This document shows, piece by piece, positions 23,563-35,707 of a stretch of 64,000 nucleotides of DNA (the first letter of the stretch is position 1; every line of letters begins with the position of its first letter). The notes beneath the pieces were generated by a model that did no database searches, was not told the DNA's origin, and was given only the letters and a program-made list of their open reading frames with translations. This DNA comes from Lolium rigidum. Taxonomy: Eukaryota > Streptophyta > Magnoliopsida > Poales > Poaceae. A program made the position numbers and the translations under genes. The DNA lies in NCBI RefSeq assembly GCF_022539505.1, contig NC_061513.1, positions 348,483,696-348,547,695 of the forward strand. Reading direction: 5' to 3'.

Positions 23563-25162
23563 TGATGCGTGTAGTTGACACGTCCGTTGGGAACCCCAAG
23601 AGGAAGGTGTGATGCGCACAGCGGCAAGTTTCCCTCAGTTAGAAACCAAGGTTTAATCGAACCAGTAGGAGTCAAGAAGCACGTTGAAGGTTGATGGCGG
23701 CGGGATGTAGTGCGGCGCAACACCGGAGATTCCGGCGCCAACGTGGAACCTGCACAACACAACCAAAGTACTTTGCCCCAACGAAACAAGTGAGGTTGTC
23801 AATCTCACCGGCTTGCTGTAACAAAGGATTAACCGTATTGTGTGGAAGATGATTGTTTGCAGAGAAAACAAGTAAAACAAGTATTGCAACAGATTTGTAT
23901 TTCAAGTATTAAAGAATGGACCGGGGTCCACAGCTCACTAGAGGTGTCTCTCCCATAAGATAAAAGCATGTTGGGTGAACAAATTACAGTCGGGCAATTG
24001 ACAAATAGAGAGGGCATAACAATGCACATACATGACATGATAAGTATAGTGAGATTTAATTGGGCATTACGACAAAGTACATAGACCGCCATCCAACCGC
24101 ATCTATGCCTAAAAAGTCCACCTTCAGGTTATCATCCGAACCCCTCCGAGTATTAAGTTGCTAACAACAGACAATTGCATTAAGTATGGTGCGTAATGTA
24201 ATCAACAACTACATCCTCTGGACATAGCGCCAATGTTTTATCCCTAGTGGCAACAAGCACAACACAACCTTAGAACTTTCCGTCACTCGTCCCGTGTGTC
24301 AATGCAGGAATGAACCCACTATCGAGCATAAGTACTCCCTCTTGGAGTTAAAAGAAAAAACTTGGCCAGAGCCTCTACTAGTAACGGAGAGCATGCAAGA
24401 TCATAAACAACACATATGTAATAACTTGATAATTAACATGACATGGTATTCTCTATCCATCGGATCCCGACAAACACAACATATAGAATTACGGATAGAT
24501 GATCTTGATCATGTTAGGCAGCTCACAAGATCCAACAATGAAGCACAATGAGGAGAAGACAACCATCTAGCTACTGCTATGGACCCATAGTCCAGGGGTG
24601 AACTACTCACTCATCACTCCGGAGGCGACCATGGCGGTGTAGAGTCCTCCGGGAGATGAATCCCCTCTCCGGCAGGGTGCCGGAGGAGATCTCCAGAATC
24701 CCCCGAGATGGGATCGGCGGCGGCGGCGTCTCAGTAAGGTTTTCCGTATCGTGGTTTTTCGCATCAGGGGTTTCGCGACGGAGGCTTTAAGTAGGCGGAA
24801 GGGCAGAGTCGGGGGCCGGACGAGGGGGCCACACCATAGGGCGGCGCGGGCCCCCCCTGGGCCGCGCCGCCATGTGGTGTCGCCACCTCGTGGCCCCACT
24901 TCGTGTGTTCTCCGGTCTTCTGGAAGCTCCGTGGAAAAATAGGCCCCTGGGTCTTTGTTTCATCCAATTCCGAGAATATTTCGTTACTAGGATTTCTGAA
25001 ACCATAAACAGCAGAAAACAGGAGCTGGCACTTCGGCATCTTGTTAATAGGTTAGTTCCAGAAAATGCACGAATATGACATAAAGTGTGCATAAAACATG
25101 TAGGTATCATCAATAATATGGCATAGAACATAAGAAATTATCGATACGTCGGAGACGTATCA
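23563..25162 (-). repeat. 3' LTR of Gypsy H
   Basis: Plus-strand TGATGCGTGTAGTTGAC to GGAGACGTATCA. A strong GC-rich hairpin (GGCGGCGCGGGCCC opposite GGGCCGCGCCGCC) lies at about 24839-24872, in the U3 part. Confidence 0.93.
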
Positions 25163-25178
25163 GCATCCCCAAGCTTAG
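25163..25178 (-). promoter_or_regulatory. Polypurine tract of Gypsy H
   Basis: CTAAGCTTGGGGATGC on the minus strand, directly abutting the 3' LTR. Confidence 0.75.
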
Positions 25179-27704
25179 TTCTGCTCGTCCCGAGCAGGTA
25201 AAACGATAACAAAGATAATTTCTGAAGTGATATGCCATCATAACCTTGATCATACTATTTGTAAACATATGTAGTGGATGCAGCGATCAAAACAATGGTA
25301 ATGACATGAGTAAACAAGTGAATCATATAGCAAAGACTTTTCATGAATAGTACTTCGAGACAAGTATTAATAAGTCTTGCATAAGAGTTAACTCATAAAG
25401 CAATAAATCAAAGTAAAGGTATTGAAACAACACAAAGGAAGATTAAGTTTCAGCGGTTGCTTTCAACTTGTAACATGTATATCTCATGGATAATAGTCAA
25501 CATAGAGTAATATAACAAGTACAATATGAGGTGGAGAGAGAGAGATAGGTGAACTGACTCAACATAAAAGTAAAGAGAATGGTCCTTCAAAGAGGAAAGC
25601 ATCGATTGCTATATTTGTGCTAGAGCTTTTATTTTGAAAACATGAAACAATTTTGTCAACGGTAGTAATAAAGCATATGAGTTATGAAAGTTATATCTTA
25701 CAAGTTGCAAGTCTCATGCATAGTATACTAATAGTGCCCGCACCTTGTCCTAATTAACTTAGACTACCGGATCTTTGCAATGCACATGTTTTGACCAAGT
25801 GTCACAATGGGGTACCTCCATGTCGCCCGTACAAAGGTCTAAGGAGAAAGCTCGCATTTTGGATTTCTCGCTTTTGATTATTCTCAACTTAGACATCCAT
25901 ACCGGGACAACATGGACAACAGATAATGGACTCCTCTTTAATGCATAAGCATGTGGCAACAATTATTATTCTCATATGAGATTGAGGATATATGTCCAAA
26001 CTGAAACTTCCACCATGAATCATGGCTTTAGTTAGCGGCCCAAAGTTCTTCTCTAACAATATGCATGCTCCAACCATGAAGGTGGTAGATCTCTCTTGCT
26101 TCGGACAAGACGGACATGCATAGCAACTCACATGATATCCAACAAAGAATAGTTGATGGCGTCCCCGAAACATGGTTATCGCTCAACAAGCAACTTAATA
26201 AGAGATAAAGTGCATAAGTACATATTCAATACTACAATAGTTTTTAAGCTATTTGTCCCATGAGCTATATATTGCAAAGGTGAATGATGGAATTTTAAAG
26301 GTAGCACTCAAGCAATTTACTTTGGAATGGCGGATAAATACCATGTAGTAGGTAGATATGGTGGACACAAATGGCATAGTGGTTGGCTCAAGTATTTGGG
26401 ATGCATGAGAAGTATTCCCTCTCGATACAAGGTTTAGGCTAGCAAGGCTATTTGAAACAAACACAAGGATGAACGGTACAGCAAAACTCACATAAAAGAC
26501 ATATGGTAAACATTATAGGACTCCATACCGTCTTCCTTGTCGTTCAAAACTCAATACTAGATGTTATCTAGACTCTAGAGAAACCAAATATGCAAACCAA
26601 ATTAACAAGCTCTAAGTGTTTCTTCATTAATGGGTGCAAAGTATATGATGCAAGAGCTTAAACATGAGCACAACAATTGCCAACTATCAAATTATCCAAG
26701 ACATTATAGCATTTTACTACATGTATCATTTTCCAATTCCAACCATATAAAAATTTAACGAAAAAGAAACTTCGCCATGAATACTATGAGTAGAACCTAT
26801 GGACATATTTGTCCATATGCTACAGCGGAGCGTGTCTCTCTCCCATAAAGTGAATACAAGGATCCATTTTATTCAAATAAAACAAAAACAAAAACAAACT
26901 GACGCTCCAAGCAAAGTGCATAAGATGTGGCCGAATAAATATGTAGTTTCAGCGGAGGAACCTGATAATGTTGTCGATGAAGAAGGGGATGCCTTGGGCA
27001 TCCCCAAGCTTAGACGCTTGAGTCTTCTTAGAATATGCAGGGGTGAACCACCGGGGCATCCCCAAGCTTAGAGCTTTCACTCTCCTTGATCATATTGCAT
27101 CATACTCCTCTCTTGATCCTTGAAAACTTCCTCCACACCAAACTCGAAACAACTCATTAGAGGGTTAGTGCATAATAAAAATTCACATGTTCAGAGGTGA
27201 CACAATCATTCTTAACACTTTTGGACATTGCATAAAGCTACTGAACATTAATGGATCAAATAAATTCATCCAACATAGCAAAAGAGGCAATGCGAAATAA
27301 AAGACAGAATCTGTCAAAACAGAACAGTCCGTAAAGATGGATTTTATTAGGCCACCAGACTTGCTCAAACGAAAATGCTCAAATTGAATGAAAGTTGCGT
27401 ACATATCTGAGGATCATGCTCGTAAATTGGCGTAATTTTCTGAGCTACCTACAGGGAGATAGACCCAGATTCGTGACAACAAAGAAATCTGGAACTGCGC
27501 AGTAATCCAAATCTAGTACTTACTTTTCTATCAAAGACTTTACTTGGCACAACAAAACATAAAACTAAGATAAGGAGAGGTTGCTACAGTAGTAAACAAC
27601 TTCCAAGACTCAAATATAAAACAAAAATACTGTAGTAAAAACATGGGTTGTCTCCCATAAGCGCTTTTCTTTAACGCCTTTCAGCTAGGCGCAGAAAGTG
27701 TATC
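25179..27704 (-). other. Non-coding 3' half of Gypsy H
   Basis: Where reverse transcriptase and integrase would be expected there is only non-coding sequence homologous to F and E. Central motifs: hairpin 26985-27005, PPT-like copies at 26998-27013 and 27056-27071. Homology with E fades near 27640-27670, marking a module boundary. Confidence 0.75.
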
Positions 27705-29819
27705 TCAAGTAACATCAAGAGACGAAGCATCAACATCATAATTTGTTCTAATGATAGAATCATAAGGTAACTTCATTCTCTTTCTAGGGAAGTGTTCCAT
27801 ACCTTTCTTGAGAGGAAATTGATATTTAATATTACCTTCCTTCATATCAATAGTAGCACCAACGGTTCGAAGAAAAGGTCTTCCCAATATAATGGGGCAA
27901 GATGCATTGCATTCAATATCCAAGACAACAAAATCAACGGGGACAAGGTTATTGTTAACCATAATATGAACATTATCAACTTTCCCCAAATGTTTCTTTT
28001 TAGCATTATCAGCGAGATTAACATCCAGATAACAATTTTTCAATGGTGGCAAGTCAAGCATATCATAGACTTTTTTAGGCATAACGAAATACTTGCACCA
28101 AGATCACATAAAGCATTACAATCGAAATCTTTGACTCTCATTTTAATGATGGGCTCCCAACCATCCTCTAGCTTTCTAGGAATAGAAGTTTCAAGTTTTA
28201 GTTTCTCTTCTCTAGCTTTTATGAGAGCATTTGTAATATGTTTTGTGAAAGCCAAGTTTATAGCACTAGCATTGGGACTCTTAGCAAGTTTTTGCAAGAA
28301 CTTTATAACTTCAGAGATGTGGCAATCATCAAAATCTAAATCATTACAATCTAAAGCAATGGGATTATCATCCCCAAGGTTGGAAAAAATTTCAGCAGTT
28401 TTATCACAAGCGGTTTCAGCAGTTTTAGCAGTTTCAGGTAATTTTGCGCGCTTTGCACTAGGAGTAGAAGCATTGCCAACACCAATTATTTTATCATTGA
28501 TAGTAGGAGGTGCAGCAACATGTGAATCATTAGCTTTGCTAGTGGTGGTAATAGTCCAAACTTTAGCTACATTTTCCTTTTTAGCTAGTTTTTCATTTTC
28601 TTCTCTATCCCACCTAGCACGCAGTTCAGCCATTAATCTTATATTCTCATTAATTCTAACTTGGATGGCATTTGCTGTAGTAACATTTTTATTTTCAATA
28701 TCCCTATTAGGCATAACTTTCGATTTCAAAAGATCAACATCAGAGGCAAGACTATCAACTCTAGAAACAAGAATATCAATTTTATTGAGTTTTTCTTCAA
28801 CAGATTTGTTAAAAGTAGTTTGTGTACTAATAAATTCTTTAAGCATGGCTTCAATCCAGGGGGTGTATTCCTATTATTGTTGTAAGAATTCCCATAAGAA
28901 TTAGCATAACCGTTACCATTATTATAAGGATATGGCCTATAGTTATTACTAGAATTGTTCCGGTAAGCATTGTTGTTGAAATTATTATTTTTAATGAAGT
29001 TTACATCAACATGTTCTTCTTGGGCAACCAATGAAGCTAATGGAACATTATTAGGATCAACATTAGTCCTATCATTCGCAAGCATAGACATAATAGCATC
29101 AACTTTATCATTCAAGGAAGAGGATTCTTCAACGAGAATTTACCTTCTTACCTTGTGGAGCTCTTTCCGTGTGCCATTCAGAGTAATTAACCATCATATT
29201 ATCAAGAAGCTTTGTTGATTCACCAAGAGTGATGGACATAAAGGTACCTCCAGCAGCTGAATCCAATAAATTCCGCGAAGAAAAATTTAGTCCTGCATAG
29301 AAGGTTTGGATGATCATCCAAGTAGTCAGTCCATGGGTTGGGCAGTTTTTAACCAGAGATTTCATTCTTTCCCAAGCTTGAGCAACATGTTCATTATCCA
29401 ATTGTTTAAAATTCATTATGCTACTCCTCAAAGATATAATTTTAGCAGGGGGATAATATCTACCAATAAAAGCATCCTTGCATTTAGTCCAGGAATCAAT
29501 ACTATTCTTAGGCGGAGATAGCAACCAATCTTTAGCTCTTCCTCTTAATGAGAAAGGGAACAATTTTAATTTTATAATGTCACCATCTACATCTTTATAT
29601 TTTTGCATTTCACATAGTTCAACAAAATTATTGAGATGGGCAGCAGCATCATCGGAACTAACACCGGAAAATTGCTCTCGCATAACAAGATTAAGTAAAG
29701 CGAGGTTTAATTTCAAAGAATTCTGCTGTAGTAGCAGGTGGAGCAATAGGTGTGCATAAGAAATCATTATTATTTGTGCTAGTGAAGTCACACAACTTAG
29801 TATTTTCAGGGTTGGCCAT
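27705..29819 (-). pseudogene. Gypsy H gag-protease polyprotein, frameshifted
   Basis: Start ATG at 29819 (MANPENTKLCDF). Gag of the Retrotrans_gag type follows: REQFSGVSSDDAAAHLNNF, then LRGRAKDWLLS, then the YYPP/RSSIMNFKQ region. Next come an Asn-rich spacer (NNNFNNNAYRNN, about 28880-29020) and a coiled segment with IDILVSRVDSLASDVDLL. The aspartic protease has CDLGASIS (about 28085-28108) and IILGRPFLRTVGA (about 27850-27890). It ends at 27705 without reverse transcriptase. No CCHC zinc knuckle is seen. Frame changes lie near 29700, 29120, 28840 and 28070; each changes frame once with the protein otherwise continuous. Gag builds particles and the protease would process Gag; both would support the element in cis if intact. 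Confidence 0.88.
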
Positions 29820-30044
29820 TTTAGCAATAGTAAATAAAGCGAACTAGATAAAGTAAATGCAAGTAAACTAATTTTTTTTGTGTTTTTGATATAGCAGACA
29901 AGACAATAAATAAAGTAAAACTAGCAACTAATTTTTTTGTGTTTTGATATAATGCAGCAAACAAAGTAGTAAATAAAATAAAGCAAGACAAAAACAAAGT
30001 AAAGAGATTGAGAAGTGGAGACTCCCCTTGCAGCGTGTCTTGAT

Positions 30045-30063
30045 CTCCTCGGCAACGGCGCCA
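30045..30063 (-). promoter_or_regulatory. Primer-binding site of Gypsy H (tRNA-Asp type)
   Basis: Minus strand TGGCGCCGTTGCCGAGGAG, ten bases inside the 5' LTR, with one mismatch to the complement of the plant tRNA-Asp 3' end. Confidence 0.8.
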
Positions 30064-30073
30064 GAAATTTGCT

Positions 30074-31665
30074 TGATGCGTGTAGTTGACACGTCCGTTG
30101 GGAACCCCAAGAGGAAGGTGTGATGCGCACAGCGGCAAGTTTCCCTCAGTTAGAAACCAAGGTTTAATCGAACCAGTAGGAGTCAAGAAGCACGTTGAAG
30201 GTTGATGGCGGCGGGATGTAGTGCGGCGCAACACCGGAGATTCCGGCGCCAACGTGGAACCTGCACAACACAACCAAAGTACTTTGCCCCAACGAAACAG
30301 TGAGGTTGTCAATCTCACCGGCTTGTTGTAACAAAGGATTAACCGTATTGTGTGGAAGATGATTGTTTGCAGAGAAAACAGTAAAACAAGTATTGCGAGC
30401 AGATTTGTATTTCAGTATTAAAGAATGGACCGGGGTCCACAGTTCACTAGAGGTGTCTCTCCCATAAGATAAAAGCATGTTGGGTGAACAAATTACAGTC
30501 GGGCAATTGACAAATAGAGAGGGCATAACAATGCACATACATGACATGATAAGTATAGTGAGATTTAATTGGGCATTACGACAAAGTACATAGACCGCCA
30601 TCCAACTGCATCTATGCCTAAAAAGTCCACCTTCAGAGTTATCATCCGAACCCCCTCCGGTATTAAGTTGCTAACAACGGACAATTGCATTAAGTATGGT
30701 GCGTAATGTAATCAACAACTACATCCTCGGACATAGCGCCAATGTTTTATCCCTAGTGGCAACATCACAACACAACCTTCGAACTTTCTGTCACTGTCCC
30801 AGGTGTCAATGTAGGCATGAACCCACTATCGAGCATAAGTACTCCCTCTTGGAGTTAAAAGTAAAAACTTGGCCAGAGCCTCTACTAGTAACGGAGAGCA
30901 TGCAAGATCATAAACAACACATATGTAATAACTTGATAATTAACATGACATGGTATTCTCTATCCATCGGATCCCGACAAACACAACATATAGAATTACG
31001 GATAGATGATGTTGATCATGTTAGGCAGCTCACAAGATCCAACAATGAAGCACAATGAGGAGAAGACAACCATCTAGCTACTGCTATGGACCCATAGTCC
31101 AGGGGTGAACTACTCACTCATCACTCCGGAGGCGACCATGGCGGTGTAGAGTCCTCCGGGAGATGAATCCCCTCTCGGCAGGGTGCCGGAGGAGATCTCC
31201 AGAATCCCCCGAGATGGGATCGGCGGCGGCGGCGTCTCAGTAAGGTTTTCCGTATCGTGGTTTTTCGCATCAGGGGTTTCGCGACGGAGGCTTGAAGTAG
31301 GCGGAAGGGCAGAGTCGGGGGCCAGACGAGGGGGCCACACCATAGGGCGGCGCGGGCCCCCCTGGGCCGCGCCGCCATGTGGTGTCGCCACCTCGTGGCC
31401 CCACTTCGTGTGTTCTCCGGTCTTCTGGAAGCTCCGTGGAAAAATAGGCCCCTGGGTCTTTGTTTCGTCCAATTCCGAGAATATTTCGTTACTAGGATTT
31501 CTGAAACCAAAAACAGCAGAAAACGGAGCGGCACTTCGGCATCTTGTTAATAGGTTAGTTCCAGAAAATGCACGAATATGACATAAAGTGTGCATAAAAC
31601 ATGTAGGTATCATCAATAATATGGCATAGAACATAAGAAATTATCGATACGTCGGAGACGTATCA
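30074..31665 (-). repeat. 5' LTR of Gypsy H
   Basis: 1592 bp, near-identical to 23563-25162. It has the same GC-rich hairpin at about 31345-31378. Confidence 0.93.
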
Positions 31666-31670
31666 CATTT

Positions 31671-32876
31671 CTGTTCCTAGGCTAGGCAGAATGAGGAAGT
31701 GGATATTGGGTTCAGTTAACTTACGAATGCATACCCCTTTCTTAGTTCAAAAATTGTGTCAACAAGGATAGGTTACTTGGTGTTACCATTTCTTGAATGA
31801 ATATGTTTGCTTGTACAGTTTGTTTTAAGACAACCTTGGTGATAATCAAGGCACAGCTGCACTGTGACTTCTTCAAATCTAGCACTTGTCTTGATCTCAA
31901 GGCTATATGCTAAGTTGTTCCTATGCTTGTTTTTAGATTGTAGATTACATGATGTGAATGATTACTGCAATTTTCTTATTCTTGTTTGTCCCAGTTGCTA
32001 CTGCTCATGCTCATGCTCACTACCAAAAAAGAAAATAAAAATAAAAATATTATGTTAAGCATATATATGCAATTTGCTTATGCTTGTTGACATGGTTTGC
32101 ATGTCTGGAGTATTTAGGAGCTGATCTGGACTACTTGTTCAACAATGTAGTTAATTCTTTTGTGAGTCAAGACAATGCAGGCACCTAAAAAGAATGGATT
32201 AATTCTGTTTTGCATGTTTGAAATGTCTGTGTTGCTGCTTATCTTGAAATATTGATATCTGCAGCAGGTTGTTTGTGACTTGGAAACCATCTGTAGCTCT
32301 AGTAATTTCTTTTCATAATAAGAAAGAAATTGAGAATCTGACCATTTGTAGCTGTACATTTGGATTATCCTTGAGTTTCTATTAAACTTGTTGTTTGGTC
32401 GACTTGATGAATGTGAAGCTTAACTCTAACTTGCATAAAATGTGAGTAGAGCTCTTTGGATTATCCTTTAGTTTTTATTTGACTTGTGAGCTCTTGGTTC
32501 TCTGGCTATTGCTAAAAAACCAAAGAACTAGTATACATTTAAATTCTATAGATGTTCATGCTATTCTATAAATTCTATAGATGTTTGCTGGCTGAAATTC
32601 TGGTTCAATTCATTCATTTAAATTCATTCTCTGGTTCAATTCATTTATGCTTGTTTGAGAATTTAAGATATGGTGGTATGGTGGTTCAATTCATTCTCTG
32701 GACACTAAACCAATTTGAGTATTTCAGAATTTGAGATATGGTGGTATGCTACTACCATATATATAAAATGCTCATGCTTATGCTACTGCAATCAAGTTGA
32801 AAATGCAAAATGCAGTAGCTTGGTTCATATATAGTTGCTGCTATATATAGCTGTTGCTACTACTACTGTTGGTACT
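31671..32876 (+). other. CACTA intron, second piece
   Basis: No gene. AT-rich with locally duplicated phrases ('ggttcaattcattctctgg' and 'agatatggtggtatg', 32600-32750) and TATATA stretches near 32755 and 32826. The last five bases, gtact, are the target duplication of D. Confidence 0.6.
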
Positions 32877-33452
32877 TGATGTCTACGCACACTCCTTTTC
32901 CTGTAGACAGTGTTGGGCCTCCAAGAGAAGAGGTTTGTAGAACAGCAGCAAGTTTTCCCTTAAGTGGATCACCCAAGGTTTATCGAACTCAGGGAGGAAG
33001 AGGTCAAAGATATCCCTCTCAAGCAACCCTGCAATCACGATACAAGAAGTCTCTTGTGTCCCTAACACACCTAATACACATGTCAGATGTATAGGTGCAC
33101 TACTTCGGCGAAGAGATAGTGAAATACAAGTGGTATGAATGAATATGAGCAGTAGTAACGGCGCCAGAAAATAGCTTGCCGGCGTGCAGTTGATGGTAAT
33201 AATATTGCAGGAAGTAAAGATGCAGTAAAACAGTAAACAAACGATGATTGCAGTATTTGGAAACAAGGCCTAGGGATCATACTTTCACTAGTGGACACTC
33301 TCAACATTGATCACATAATAACTCTACACTCTCTTGTTGGATGATGAACACCATTTATTGTGTAGGGCCACAAGAGAACCTCAATGCCGGAGTTAACAAG
33401 CTCCACAACATTCGATGTTCATATTTAAATAACCTTAGAGTGCATGATAGAC
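32877..33452 (-). repeat. Gypsy D 3' LTR, piece 1
   Basis: Matches 43931-44511 of the intact LTR. It contains a PBS-like block at 33157-33178 (aacggcgccagaaaatagct). Confidence 0.88.
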
Positions 33453-33546
33453 TGTCAACACCCGGATTTTTAAGTCCAGATGCCTATTATGTCATTCATC
33501 GCAATCCCAGGATAATGTTGTTGCGAGGCATAATAGTCGAATATCA

Positions 33547-33646
33547 NNNNNNNNNNNNNNNNNNNNNNNNNNNNNNNNNNNNNNNNNNNNNNNNNNNNNN
33601 NNNNNNNNNNNNNNNNNNNNNNNNNNNNNNNNNNNNNNNNNNNNNN
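33547..33646. other. Assembly gap (100 N) inside Gypsy K
   Basis: Exactly 100 N, length unknown. The two flanks belong to the same LTR by the outer target duplication. Confidence 0.99.
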
Positions 33647-33800
33647 CGGTCTCCTTCTCCGGCGATTGCCTGCAGGGCTTCCGCGGCGGTGAGGCGTCGA
33701 TTGGGCGGCGGCAGTGGCTAATCGAGCATGGCGAGGTGCTAGGGAGGTCGAGGAAGAAGAGGGGAGTGTGGTGGTGTGAAGAGATGGTCGAGGCGAGGCC

Positions 33801-33810
33801 TCCTTTATAG
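33801..33810 (-). promoter_or_regulatory. TATA box of Gypsy K
   Basis: CTATAAAGGA on the minus strand, followed leftward by CT-rich leader sequence. Confidence 0.5.
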
Positions 33811-35104
33811 GCGCGATGGTGGCCGGGGTGCTGCGGCGAAGTCGACCAAGGCGCGGCTTCTCCGGGGGTCTAGGGAGCTAGGCGGCGACGCGGTCGTGTT
33901 CACGACGTCACCGCGGTCCTTGGAGCGTCAACGGCGTGGTTAATGGCGGCGTACGGTGGTCGGGCGGGCGAGTGTACTGTCGCGGCCGTGGCGGGCGCGT
34001 TCGTCCTCTCCGGCGGCCGTGGTCGCCAAGGCATGGCATCAGCGTGTCCGGAGAGCTCCGCGTGGCGAGAGGGTACCACGGCACGCGGATATGGTCGGGG
34101 TACGGCGAGATTTGGCGGGCGCCGCGTGGCCGTGTCGCGCGTGTCCGTGCGCCAGTGACGTCGCCCATGCCGCTCGCGGCGTACCTGGGCGTACCTGGGC
34201 GCGCGTCGTCCGGGGATTGTCGGCGTCCTCGCGATCGTTGATGAGTACGGGCGATCTTCTGGGATCCTTGGCGAGCTCCTTGACATGGTGGCCGTGGCGA
34301 TGGTGAAGAGAGAAAGGGGGAGGCGTGTCGAGGGCGACGTGGCCGGCATGGCCATGGCTGGCCATGATCTGGTCGTGTCCATGGCGTGCTCTGGCTTGGG
34401 CTAGGTAGGGTTTGGTCAGGGGAGTAGGGCTAGGTCCAGTGAGGGTCAAGGTTTGGCCAGATTTGATCACATTTTGAATTTGGTGAATCTTACATATGTT
34501 TCAATGTCTCATCTTCTCTTGATCCTAACTCTTGATCCAAGATGAATTTGATATGGTCCACTTTACAAAAGTTGTTCATGGTGTTGTATACTTGGATGGC
34601 ATGCAAAGAGTTGGAGGTGTTTAGTTTAGAAATATTGAAATAGAGAGGCTCAAAGTGATGATCAGATTGTAATTGTCAAAAATGACCATTATCTTATGTG
34701 AGCAAGTTTTAATTCTTAGCTTTGATTTAATTGGGGTTTCTTTGATTCTCAAAGTTGTAATAACTATTTAATAACATGTTACCACTAGTGGTGAAGACTA
34801 ATTTGGGTCTAGGGTCAAAGTTTATAAAAATATCATATGTCATATGTTAGGGTTTTTAGGGTTTTATTCTTATTTGATTTCTTTCTCTTTTTCATTTATT
34901 TGTTTGGTGATCATCATGGGATCACTCTATGGTTGTGGAGTTTATCACATACACAAAATATCACTCATCATGGCATAGCACTCAAAATGCACAAGTCCTA
35001 TGCAGGGCACTATATGAATTTTGAAAAGTTTTTGTTGGTTCTCAAATTTGGATAATTGGATTTGTTCTTCTTCCTTTATTTGAAATTTGAGGTGTTACAT
35101 AGAC

Positions 35105-35707
35105 CAACGCAATTATACCGAGTACTAACATAGCATGCACACTGTCACCATCAAGCTATGAAAGGGGGAATAGATCACATCAATACTATCATAGTAATAG
35201 TTAACTTCCTAATCTACAAGAGATTACAATCATAAACTATGCCAAGTACTACACGATGCACACACTGTCACCATTACATCATGGGGGAGGAATAGACTAC
35301 TTTAATAACATCACTAGAGTAGCACATAGATTAATAGTGATACAAAGCTCATCATATGAATCTCAATCATGTAAGGCAGCTCATGAGATCATTGTATTGA
35401 AGTACATGGGAGAGAGATTAACCACATAGCTACCGGTACATCCCTTAGGCTCGATGGAGAACTACTCCCTCCTCATGGGAGACAGCAGCGGTGATGAAGA
35501 TGGCAGTAGTGTCGATGGAGATGCCTTCCGGGGGCACTTCCCCGTCCCGGCGGCGTGCCGGAATAGAGACTCCTGCCCCCCAGATCTTGGCTTCGCGATG
35601 GCGGCGGCTCTGGAAGGTTTCTCGTACCGTGGCTTTTCCGTCTCGAAGATTTAGGTCAGGGGGCTTCTTATAGGCGAAGAGGCGGAGTCGGAAGGGTTAC
35701 GGGGCAA
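35105..35707 (-). repeat. Gypsy D 3' LTR, piece 2
   Basis: Continues the LTR after K and matches 44512-45113. It ends with ggcaa (35703-35707), the target duplication of E. Confidence 0.88.

Larger units (their letters stand above)
23563..31665 (-). mobile_element. Gypsy H: gag-protease-only LTR retrotransposon
   Basis: 8103 bp, structurally complete. LTRs at 23563-25162 (1600 bp) and 30074-31665 (1592 bp), TSD cattt at 23558-23562 and 31666-31670, polypurine tract at 25163-25178, primer site at 30045-30063. Gag and protease are encoded at 27705-29819; reverse transcriptase, RNase H and integrase are absent. Its 3' half is shared with F, E and G. LTR copies differ mainly at CAG/CTG sites, so LTR divergence cannot be used directly to date it. 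Confidence 0.94.
33453..35099 (-). mobile_element. Gypsy K: LTR (solo or gapped) inside Gypsy D
   Basis: TSD tagac at 33448-33452 and 35100-35104. Ends TGTCAACACCCGG and GAGGTGTTACA. Orientation is inferred as minus because a TATA box (CTATAAAGGA) reads leftward at 33801-33810, followed by a CT-rich leader. The N run at 33547-33646 lies inside, so it may be a solo LTR or a full element whose interior was not assembled. GC-rich sequence 33650-34400 is leader/U5-like; 34440-35099 is AT-rich U3-like. No domain-bearing frame is seen. Confidence 0.85.

Noticed and set aside
27792..28904. 370-codon plus-strand frame
   Set aside because: Antisense shadow of the Gypsy H gag-protease, whose minus-strand translation carries real domains.
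33908..34470. Long GC-rich frames on both strands in Gypsy K
   Set aside because: Biased composition gives open frames in several phases at once, and no conserved motif was recognised.
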